Assembly: GCA_934546935.1 (NCBI GenBank)
Contig: CAKTEH010000017.1
Location: 1 to 42,089, forward strand
Reading direction: 5' to 3'
DNA: 42,089 nt
Source: an uncultured Eubacteriales bacterium
Lineage (GTDB): Bacteria > Bacillota > Clostridia > Oscillospirales > QAMX01
A program made the translations under genes and the position numbers. The notes under the pieces were generated by a model. The model was not told the origin of the DNA. It did not search any database and saw only the letters and a program-made list of their open reading frames with translations. Positions 1 through 6,158 of the stretch are shown one piece after another; the first letter of the stretch is position 1; every line of letters starts with the position of its first letter.

Positions 1-186
1 TTCCGGCAGCCCCGCAACGCTGGTCAGCAGGCTCAGAATCCCCGCAAGCAGCGCCGCGCTTCCGACCATGACCCAGTTCACTTCGCTCATGACCGCGCTG
101 ACGCCGATGGTGGCAACGGCGGTCTGCGCTACGGTTTTGACTGCGCGAATCCCCGCCGCGCGCAGCCATGTTTTTGCGTTTCTCAT
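1..186 (-). CDS. Phage r1t-type holin, partial (3' end beyond window)
   Basis: The first 62 codons are visible before the gene leaves the window. The protein begins MRNAKTWLRA, has two hydrophobic spans at about residues 16-34 and 39-58 joined by a short polar turn (SEVNW), and reads on through LTSVAGLPE, the pattern of small r1t-like phage holins. Holins open the cytoplasmic membrane so that an endolysin can reach the wall. The ATG sits 7 nt after GGAGG (194-198) and overlaps the stop of the preceding gene as ATGA, so translation is coupled. An endolysin gene would be expected just past the left edge, but it cannot be seen here. Confidence 0.75.
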   Translation of the reverse strand, partial: MRNAKTWLRAAGIRAVKTVAQTAVATIGVSAVMSEVNWVMVGSAALLAGILSLLTSVAGLPE

Positions 187-419
187 GTATGTACCTCCTG
201 TTCGCACGTCCGTTCCAGATCTTCAATCCGGTGATTGGCAACCTTGATCTGCTCCTCGATTACCGGTATACGCCGTGCAAAATTGTTGTGCATGTCCACT
301 TTCTTTTCCAGCTGTTCAATCCGGTAATTTGTCAGCTTCGCGCTGGCGAGCACTCCGAAGAAGCTGCCTGCGACCGTCCCTGCAAATCCGATCAGCGCCA
401 CCAGAACCGTTTCGCTCAT
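183..419 (-). CDS. Small phage protein: TM anchor plus coiled coil (XhlA-like)
   Basis: A 78-residue protein with one N-terminal membrane span (about residues 5-27, Ala/Gly/Val/Phe rich) followed by a charged heptad-like stretch (about 32-72, with RIEQLEKKVD and HRIEDLE). This layout is common in phage lysis cassettes, where XhlA-like anchors lie immediately before the holin. It is an architecture match, not a confirmed homology. Both ends overlap neighbours: its ATG overlaps the upstream stop, and its TGA overlaps the holin start. The three genes therefore form a coupled unit. Confidence 0.7.
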   Translation of the reverse strand: MSETVLVALIGFAGTVAGSFFGVLASAKLTNYRIEQLEKKVDMHNNFARRIPVIEEQIKVANHRIEDLERTCEQEVHT

Positions 420-676
420 GTTCTTGTTTTACCTCGCTTGGAAACTGCATCCGTCCGGATACCGGCAGGGCCGCTTTCCAATATCCGGCATAGCAGTGCG
501 GCATATCCCTGTCCGATCTCCTGCCTGCGGCATTGCCATATCACGGAAAAGTTCTGTCCGAAAGCGTCTGTTATAAGCCGCACAAGTTCCGGATCAGAAG
601 CCGCGGCCTGCCTGCGCAGTAGCCTGCCCATCTCCAAATTCGCACAAATGTTCCTTTTACTTCCGGTTTTTCTCAA
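416..676 (-). CDS. Unknown small phage-cassette protein
   Basis: An 86-residue basic protein with no membrane span. The start is a TTG, chosen because GGAGAGGG lies 10 nt upstream (687-694), whereas the first internal ATG (at 631) has no properly spaced ribosome site. The central part (PELVRLITDAFG, then VIWQCRRQEIGQGYAALLC) looks folded; the last 20 residues are low in complexity and basic. I recognise no family. Its stop overlaps the start of the TM/coiled-coil gene (ATGA), so it belongs to the lysis-like unit. A weak -10-like TATACT lies 52 nt upstream. Confidence 0.6.
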   Translation of the reverse strand: MRKTGSKRNICANLEMGRLLRRQAAASDPELVRLITDAFGQNFSVIWQCRRQEIGQGYAALLCRILESGPAGIRTDAVSKRGKTRT

Positions 677-727
677 TACAAATCTACCCTCTCCAAAACT
701 TTTAGAATACTGCTGACCTTCGAGAAG

Positions 728-733
728 AGTATA
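728..733 (-). promoter_or_regulatory. Weak promoter candidate before lysis genes
   Basis: A TATACT hexamer lies in the 124-bp gap between the DUF1492-type gene and the TTG start at 676. No consensus -35 is present at 16-18 nt. Instead a direct repeat, CATAG-AAATT-CATAG, sits just upstream (about 743-757). This could be a late promoter needing the upstream regulator, or chance. Confidence 0.3.
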
Positions 734-800
734 GCAGAAAAAAACTATGAATTTCTATGGCTTGTACTGGCGAAAACGGCGAAAGCCTGCTGTTTTCACT

Positions 801-1211
801 TCAATCCGGCGGCAGCTCCCGCCAAACCTTTTCAGCGCTTTCCAGTGCGCGCAAATGCAGCCGCATAACCCACCGCTCATCATAACATAGGATTTTTGCA
901 ATATGCGCCCAAGTAAGGCGTTTCCCATTTTCTGATGAAAGATAACGCAGCTGCAGGAGTGTGCGTTCGCGCGGTTCCGGGATTCTTTCAATCAGCGCAT
1001 AAATCTTCCGCTTAAGATCAACCAGACGGTCGATATCTATGTTGATTTGGGACTCTAATGCACAGATACGCGCGTAAACTTCCGCGCCTCCCGGCGCTGC
1101 TCCCATACCGCATTCCAATGCCTGCCGGTTCAGGGAAGCTGAAAGCGCGATTTTCCCTTGGATCATTCTGTCGAGCATAAACGCCTGGCTGAGATATTGC
1201 TTTATTGTCAT
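801..1211 (-). CDS. DUF1492-type sigma-like phage regulator
   Basis: A 136-residue protein. The N-terminal half is helical and coiled (INIDIDRLVDLKRKIYALI), and the C-terminal half holds a sigma-70 region 4-like helix-turn-helix (RTLLQLRYLS, TWAHIAKILCYDERWVMRLH). This is the DUF1492/ArpU/RinA-like layout used by phages of Firmicutes to switch on late genes. The start at 1211 is chosen over an upstream in-frame TTG at 1226 because GGGGGG lies 8 nt before the ATG. It is driven by a near-consensus promoter carrying an SOS box, so it should respond to DNA damage. It lies directly before a holin cassette with no head or tail genes between. Confidence 0.72.
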   Translation of the reverse strand: MTIKQYLSQAFMLDRMIQGKIALSASLNRQALECGMGAAPGGAEVYARICALESQINIDIDRLVDLKRKIYALIERIPEPRERTLLQLRYLSSENGKRLTWAHIAKILCYDERWVMRLHLRALESAEKVWRELPPD

Positions 1212-1247
1212 GTGTTGTCCCCCCAAAGGCTGTGACTACGTATTTTT

Positions 1248-1276
1248 ATTATAGAACATATGTTCTGTTTTGTAAA
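1248..1276 (-). promoter_or_regulatory. LexA-controlled promoter of the phage-type regulator
   Basis: On the minus strand this reads TTTACA (1271-1276), a 17-nt spacer, then TATAAT (1248-1253). The spacer contains the perfect palindrome GAACATATGTTC (1254-1265), which fits the Gram-positive LexA/DinR site GAAC-N4-GTTC. Bound LexA would cover the promoter. The transcript would start near 1241 and encode the DUF1492-type protein. Confidence 0.85.
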
Positions 1277-1318
1277 GCGTGCTTTGCAAACTTTTTTAAA
1301 CCTATTTTGGATATAAAA

Positions 1319-1347
1319 AGCCTCTGTGTCAATTTAACACAGAGGCT
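1319..1347 (-). terminator. Rho-independent terminator (minus strand)
   Basis: An 11-bp perfect stem, AGCCTCTGTGT with ACACAGAGGCT and a 7-nt loop, followed on the minus strand by TTTTTATAT. It insulates the SOS promoter at 1248-1276 from upstream reading. No convincing minus-strand gene lies above it. Confidence 0.7.
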
Positions 1348-1597
1348 GGATTTAGGATACGCCGAAATGATAAATCATATATCTGCCTTCTTCAGACTTC
1401 ACTCCAGAAGCGTATCTGCTCTCATTTTGCATACCTGTTGCATATCCATGTTATGCCATTTGTGAAAGAGACCGCCTTCCGCTGTTTCGATAAAAGGCGG
1501 TTATCGATATCCGAAATCAGTCCGCAAGCGAAAAGGGAGAACAGGTTGCCGGCGTTTTCTTCACCTGTCCAAACAAAAGAAAAACTACTCGCTGTGA
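1348..1597. other. Stretch without a recognised gene
   Basis: From the SOS promoter to the SGNH hydrolase (about 1277-1663) no convincing gene is seen. It holds the terminator at 1319-1347, an inverted repeat ACCGCCTT/AAGGCGGT (1471-1478 and 1494-1501), and two short overlapping open frames of 61-72 codons on opposite strands, neither with a good ribosome site or a recognisable domain. The terminator implies something was once transcribed leftwards here. Confidence 0.5.
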
Positions 1598-1626
1598 TTG
1601 CAATCGGGATGGACTTGCGATAAAAT
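1598..1626 (+). promoter_or_regulatory. Promoter of SGNH hydrolase
   Basis: TTGCAA (1598-1603), 17-nt spacer, TAAAAT (1621-1626); it lies about 38 nt upstream of the ATG at 1664. Confidence 0.55.
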
Positions 1627-1663
1627 AAATAAGAAAGCAAACGAAAAGAAATGGGGGAAAACG

Positions 1664-2212
1664 ATGAAAAACGTACTTTTACTCGGCGATTCCATCCGTA
1701 TGCTGTACCAGCCGGTTGTCAAGGAAAAACTTGAAGGCCGCGCCAATATTTATGGGCCTGCCGAAAACGGCCGCTGGAGCGGATATACGCTTAATTCCCT
1801 GCGCTTCTGGCTGCCGCAGCTGCCGACGCCGGACATTGTCCATTGGAACAACGGCCTTTGGGATATGGGCGACGACTATCAGGAGGGACGGCATTTTTAC
1901 CCGCCGGAGCTTTATGAGGAAACCTGCCGCCGGATGTTCAAAATCCTGCGCCAGGTTACCAAGAACCCTTCGCTTCCCATTATCGTAGCGACAACAACAC
2001 CGGTCAACAACAGCAAACCTTCCGACACGCCGCTTTATAACGAGATTCTGTGCCGGGTTGCAAAGGAAAACGGCGCTTATATCAACGATCTTTATACTGC
2101 GATCAACGCCGACCGGGACGCCAATATCGGGCCGGATCATATTCATCTGTCAAAGGCAGGCGTTGAAATTGCATCAAACTTGGTTGTCTCTGCGATTGAG
2201 AAGTTGCTGTAG
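1664..2212 (+). CDS. SGNH/GDSL-family hydrolase
   Basis: A 182-residue cytoplasmic protein with the SGNH fold signature: block I GDS (catalytic Ser10), an Asn-containing segment WNNGLWD (62-68) in the position of block III, and the C-terminal Asp-His pair DHIH (Asp158, His161). Family members are esterases, lipases or carbohydrate deacetylases; the substrate cannot be told from sequence. The start at ATG 1664 follows GGGGG at 6-7 nt and places the GDS motif at the usual distance from the N-terminus; the open frame runs further upstream without a ribosome site. It stands alone and converges on the MATE gene, sharing a bidirectional terminator. Confidence 0.85.
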   Translation: MKNVLLLGDSIRMLYQPVVKEKLEGRANIYGPAENGRWSGYTLNSLRFWLPQLPTPDIVHWNNGLWDMGDDYQEGRHFYPPELYEETCRRMFKILRQVTKNPSLPIIVATTTPVNNSKPSDTPLYNEILCRVAKENGAYINDLYTAINADRDANIGPDHIHLSKAGVEIASNLVVSAIEKLL

Positions 2213-2292
2213 ACAGATAAGAAGGGCTGCCAAGGGAATGATCTGATGCCCTTGTATACTTGTTTTCGATCCTTATTTCTTGCATAAAATGC

Positions 2293-2338
2293 AAAAATCC
2301 CGGTTCCGGGCGGCTCTGCCTCCGGAACCGGGATTTTT
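2293..2338. terminator. Bidirectional terminator
   Basis: A long stem (AATCCCGGTTCCGG with CCGGAACCGGGATT) flanked by A and T runs on both sides. It serves the converging SGNH hydrolase and MATE genes. Confidence 0.88.
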
Positions 2339-2353
2339 TACAGTAGAGCGCGG

Positions 2354-3895
2354 TTATACTTTCCGGGAAACCTCTTTTGCCGCGGCGCGTGCCTGGTCGG
2401 TTATGCCGCGGGTACGCCAGTTTCCCCAAATATAGTAAGCTGTCATAATGACAAAGCCTACAACGATAGAAACGCTCATAGCCCAGAAATTCATCGAATA
2501 GGTTTCGGCCACCCCCACTCCGGCAGCGGCGGCTAACTCATAGCTTGCATAGGCCCCGGAAGAAACGGCAGCATTGATCAGATTTTTCAGCGGGAGGATT
2601 GCCATGAAATAGAAAATCGGGATACGGATAAAGGTTGACCCCATGGAAATCACGGCCGCCGCAGTTGCCGCACCTGCACCACGGATGGCACTGCCGTAGA
2701 TATTGGACAAACCCTGGAGAATGTAGAAGAAAGAAACAATATACAAACCAGTTAAGCCCATCTCATAGACGACGCCTTCCGTACCGAACAGCTTCATAAA
2801 GACGCCTGCAAATACGCAGATAATAATTCCGATTGCTACGCCCATACCGACGATGATATAGCCGCATAGGCGCACGCCTTTGTTGACGCGCTCGATCTTT
2901 CCCGCACCGATGTTCTGCCCGACAAAAGCAGATACCGCCATGCCGAAGCCCATGATTGGCAGCAGTGCAAAGCCGTCGATCTTATTGACAACCGAGTTCG
3001 CCGCGATGAAGTCGGCGCCAAACTGGTTGGAAAACGCCTGGGTGATTACGCCGGCTCCGGACACCGCCACGTTCTGGATGGCCGAAGGCATACCCAGTTT
3101 AATGATCAGCCCGGTCAGTTCCCGGTCAAGCTTCAACTTTTTCAACGTAATGCGTGCGCCGTAGACGCCGGTGCGTTGCTTTAAAAGCGTCAGCGCCGCC
3201 GAAATAATATGAGAAATCGTTGTCGCCCAGGCAACGCCTGCAACGTCCCAATGGAATGCGCATACAAACAGCAGATCCAAAATAATGTTGACAACGCTCG
3301 CCAGGGAAAGAGTAAAAAAAGGCCATTTCGTATCGCCAAGCCCGCGTACAAGCCCCTGCATAATGTTATAGGTAATATTGCCGATAGAGCCGATAAAGAT
3401 AACGTCCAGATACAGCGCCGCATCGCCAATGATCTCGTCCGGCGTCTGAATCAGTTCCAACATCGGCCGGGCAAAGACCAGGCCAAGGAAAGTGATGGCA
3501 ATGCTCATGATAACGGAGAGCAGGAAAGAAGTGTTTAACGATTTCTCCAGCCGGTCCGGATCCTTTGAACCTTTATACTGCGAAATAATAATACCTGCGC
3601 CCATGGAAACACCGGTGTACAGGGAGTTGAAAATCATGGTAATTGGACCGCACGCAGATACTGCAGCCAGCGCATAGGTCCGGTTTTGCGCGAAATTCCC
3701 AACGACGACAGAATCAACCACATTATAAAGCTGAAGCATTACGTTCCCGGCAATGATCGGCCAGGAATATGAAATCAGCTTTCGGGGAATCGAGCCCTCC
3801 GTCAGGTCGGTATAGTCTATTTTTTCCTTGTTTTTTGATTTTGCCTTAAAAAGTCCCATAATCTTGTGCGATGCAGCGTATCCGGGGATTTTCAT
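2354..3895 (-). CDS. MATE-family multidrug efflux transporter (first copy)
   Basis: A MATE exporter of the NorM/DinF superfamily, which moves cationic drugs or metabolites outward using a Na+ or H+ gradient. About twelve hydrophobic spans are visible, with the family start (LTEGSIPRKLISYSWPIIAG) and the paired-bundle repeat (VVDSVVVGNF in the first half, FGADFIAANSVVNKIDG in the second). The start is uncertain. ATG 3895 (513 aa) is used here; ATG 3859 (501 aa, MGLFKAKSK) is equally plausible, and neither has a strong ribosome site. The open frame extends to a TTG at 4039, but the promoter lies there, so that extension is unlikely. A structured leader precedes the gene. Confidence 0.9.
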   Translation of the reverse strand: MKIPGYAASHKIMGLFKAKSKNKEKIDYTDLTEGSIPRKLISYSWPIIAGNVMLQLYNVVDSVVVGNFAQNRTYALAAVSACGPITMIFNSLYTGVSMGAGIIISQYKGSKDPDRLEKSLNTSFLLSVIMSIAITFLGLVFARPMLELIQTPDEIIGDAALYLDVIFIGSIGNITYNIMQGLVRGLGDTKWPFFTLSLASVVNIILDLLFVCAFHWDVAGVAWATTISHIISAALTLLKQRTGVYGARITLKKLKLDRELTGLIIKLGMPSAIQNVAVSGAGVITQAFSNQFGADFIAANSVVNKIDGFALLPIMGFGMAVSAFVGQNIGAGKIERVNKGVRLCGYIIVGMGVAIGIIICVFAGVFMKLFGTEGVVYEMGLTGLYIVSFFYILQGLSNIYGSAIRGAGAATAAAVISMGSTFIRIPIFYFMAILPLKNLINAAVSSGAYASYELAAAAGVGVAETYSMNFWAMSVSIVVGFVIMTAYYIWGNWRTRGITDQARAAAKEVSRKV

Positions 3896-3909
3896 GATTG
3901 TCTGCCTGT

Positions 3910-3959
3910 CTGCCGGGATCCAAAAGCAGGAGTCCGGGCAGTACCGGACGCCCCGGCAG
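3910..3959 (-). other. Structured 5' leader of the MATE mRNA
   Basis: Between the likely transcription start (near 4013) and the MATE start codon lies a nested stem: the outer arms CTGCCGGG/CCCGGCAG (3910-3917 with 3952-3959) enclose an inner hairpin GTCCGG/CCGGAC (3932-3937 with 3944-3949). A further hairpin TTTCCTGT/ACAGGAAA lies at about 3993-4018. The leader is 115-150 nt long. It matches no riboswitch class that I can name, but its position before an exporter suggests a regulatory role. Confidence 0.45.
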
Positions 3960-4019
3960 AAGGGCGCCGGACACGCGGAATAAGCCGCTCCTTTCCTGTT
4001 TGTTTTCGTACAGGAAAAG

Positions 4020-4048
4020 AGTATAGCATAAAGATACAATAAAAGCCA
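4020..4048 (-). promoter_or_regulatory. Promoter candidate of MATE gene
   Basis: On the minus strand TGGCTT (4043-4048), 17-nt spacer, TATACT (4020-4025). The -35 is poor but the -10 and spacing are good. Confidence 0.5.
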
Positions 4049-4100
4049 GCCAAAAGCCCCGGAAATCCATTATGCTTTTTTTACATGGCTAAAAACAAGG

Positions 4101-4147
4101 AAAAACAGGGGAAAACTCCCGCGGCATCCGGGCTCTCCCCTGTTTTT
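4101..4147 (-). terminator. Terminator of the glycogen operon
   Basis: Stem AAAAACAGGGGA/TCCCCTGTTTTT (4101-4112 with 4136-4147), immediately after the stop of the GH13 gene. On the minus strand it ends in a T run. Confidence 0.8.
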
Positions 4148-4148
4148 C

Positions 4149-6158
4149 TCACTTCAGTTGATAAATTTGCGCGCTGCATGGCGGTAAATCCACTGTAAAA
4201 AGGCCGTCAAGCACTTTTTGCTGTGTTTTACATACGATTGAACACGCGGTCTTATAACCGGATGTGCGCAGCGCAGACAATACGCCGGCGTCAAAGCCGC
4301 AGCCTTCCCGAAGGATATCTACCGTTACATATTTATGCGTGTCTGCGCGGTTTATAAGTGTGACCAGGCATTCCTCCGGCGCTGCTTCCCCGAATACATC
4401 CCGGCCCTGCACGTTGGCGCGTACAACGCCCAGCACATCTTTTTCCAGCGCAAAAACAGACACCGCCCCCGTCGCCAATGCCGGATGCGCATGGCGCAGC
4501 GCTGCAAGACGGGCATACAGCGCGTCAAGCGGATATGCGGAGGCCTGTGTGTCCAAAAACGCTCGGTTAAACGGGTCTAAGAATCCGGGCATACCATATT
4601 CGTCGCCATAGTATATGCACGGGACGCCGGGCAGCGAAAATTGAAGCGCCGCCAGCATCGCCTGCCGCGCCGCGCCGGTCTGATCCTGGACGGCACTGAT
4701 GCGGAAGCTTGCCTGCTGCTGCCGCGTCAAGCCGTCGCCATATATTCCCGACGCCAACACGCTGCGTACCCGCTCCACATCATGCGACGACAGCAGGTTC
4801 ATCAGGCTGTAGTACAGCGGCAACGGATAATTCAGACGCTGGGCGCACAGCAACGCGCAAAGCGTATGCGCCGTCTGTGCACCCAGCGCAAAGTCAAGCA
4901 TTGCCCGGCGCAGCGGATAATTCATCACGGAATCGAGCGACCCGCCCAGCGCATAGCTGCGGCGCACGCCATAGCTCTGCTTCGTCGTCGGGTCCTCCCA
5001 AACCTCGCCCAGCACAACCCCGTCAGGTTTTTCCTCCTTTACCGCCGCGCGGATTTTTTCCAGCACATCATCCGGAAGCTCGTCGGCAACATCCAGCCTG
5101 TAGCCCGCCGCGCCAGCGCGCAGCCAGGTACGCACGACACTGCTGCGGCCGGTAACTACGAAATCCTGCCAGTCCGGGTTTCTTTCATTCACCTCCGGAA
5201 GACTTTCAAATCCCCACCAGCAGCGGTAATCGTCCGGGAAATGCCGGAAGTCGTACCATGCATAATAAGGCGACGCCTTACCCTGGTATGCGCCCGGGGC
5301 CGAATAGCGGCCGTTACGATTGAAATAAACGCTGTCAGAGCCGGTATGGGAAAATACGCCGTCGAGCAGGATCCGGATCCCCTGTGCACGCGCATCCGCG
5401 CAAAGCGCGGCAAAATCCTCATTTGTCCCGAGGATTGGATCCACACGCCGGTAGTCCGAGGTGTTGTAGCGGTGATTGGAGTCTGCTTCGAAGATCGGGT
5501 TTAAGTAGAGCACATCTACACCCAGCGCCGCAAGCCGGGGCAGGCTGCGGCGGATTGCGTCAAGCGTGCCGCCGTAAAAATCATTGGGATAATAATACGG
5601 TGCGTCCCCACGTGGCAGATAATCAACCGGCTCGTCTTGGGCAGCATGCATATGGATATCCCGTCCAAGCGCGCGGTGATAGGCCGCGCCTTTTTCCACA
5701 GTCTCCGCCTTTCCAACAGCATAACGGTCAGGGAAAATCTGGTACATAACGCTTCTACGGAACCATGCAGGCGTTTGGAAATCACGGCGGTATACCGTGA
5801 TCTGAAAAGCGGCGGGAAGCGTGCTGGCCCGTTCGCCGGTACTGCGGGAATGGTCAGACGGCGCGCCATAGTAAAATGTATCCGCGTAATGGTGAAGCAC
5901 AAAATAATAGAAATAGACACCGGTGCGGGAAAACGGTCCGAGCTTGGCAAAAAAAGCGTCGCCTTCGCGCTGCATTTTTACTGTGTCCGAACCATAATCA
6001 CTGAACAGCACGGTTTCCGCCGCCAACACCCCCTCGTCACGGGTACGAAGGCGAAGCGTTACCGCCTCGCCTTCACATATTGCACCGATAGGGTTCCGGT
6101 CAGCCGGAAGCGCGCAGTCATGCACCAGAATACTGTTTAGCTGATCATGAATGGCCAT
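4149..6158 (-). CDS. GH13 neopullulanase/cyclomaltodextrinase-type glucosidase
   Basis: A 669-residue cytoplasmic alpha-glucan hydrolase; no signal peptide is seen. Residues 1 to about 120 form a beta-rich N-terminal domain of the type that precedes GH13 barrels. The barrel follows, with MYQIFPDRY, the metal/substrate segment LYLNPIFEADSNHRYNTSDY, nucleophile Asp356 (GYRLDVADE), acid Glu385 (LGEVWEDP) and transition-state Asp460 (SSHDVERV). All catalytic residues are present. It likely trims maltodextrins or pullulan-type branches released by phosphorylase. Its start overlaps the end of glgP by 14 nt, making it the last gene of the operon. The exact specificity (neopullulanase, maltogenic amylase or maltodextrin glucosidase) is unresolved. 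Confidence 0.88.
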   Translation of the reverse strand: MAIHDQLNSILVHDCALPADRNPIGAICEGEAVTLRLRTRDEGVLAAETVLFSDYGSDTVKMQREGDAFFAKLGPFSRTGVYFYYFVLHHYADTFYYGAPSDHSRSTGERASTLPAAFQITVYRRDFQTPAWFRRSVMYQIFPDRYAVGKAETVEKGAAYHRALGRDIHMHAAQDEPVDYLPRGDAPYYYPNDFYGGTLDAIRRSLPRLAALGVDVLYLNPIFEADSNHRYNTSDYRRVDPILGTNEDFAALCADARAQGIRILLDGVFSHTGSDSVYFNRNGRYSAPGAYQGKASPYYAWYDFRHFPDDYRCWWGFESLPEVNERNPDWQDFVVTGRSSVVRTWLRAGAAGYRLDVADELPDDVLEKIRAAVKEEKPDGVVLGEVWEDPTTKQSYGVRRSYALGGSLDSVMNYPLRRAMLDFALGAQTAHTLCALLCAQRLNYPLPLYYSLMNLLSSHDVERVRSVLASGIYGDGLTRQQQASFRISAVQDQTGAARQAMLAALQFSLPGVPCIYYGDEYGMPGFLDPFNRAFLDTQASAYPLDALYARLAALRHAHPALATGAVSVFALEKDVLGVVRANVQGRDVFGEAAPEECLVTLINRADTHKYVTVDILREGCGFDAGVLSALRTSGYKTACSIVCKTQQKVLDGLFTVDLPPCSAQIYQLK

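Noticed and set aside
3896..4039. N-terminal extension of the first MATE protein to a TTG
   Set aside because: The promoter -10 lies within this segment, and the extension is not part of the MATE fold.
4641..5504. A 287-codon open frame antisense to the GH13 gene, very rich in Arg, Ala and His
   Set aside because: Composition is typical of a shadow frame, and the opposite strand has all catalytic residues.
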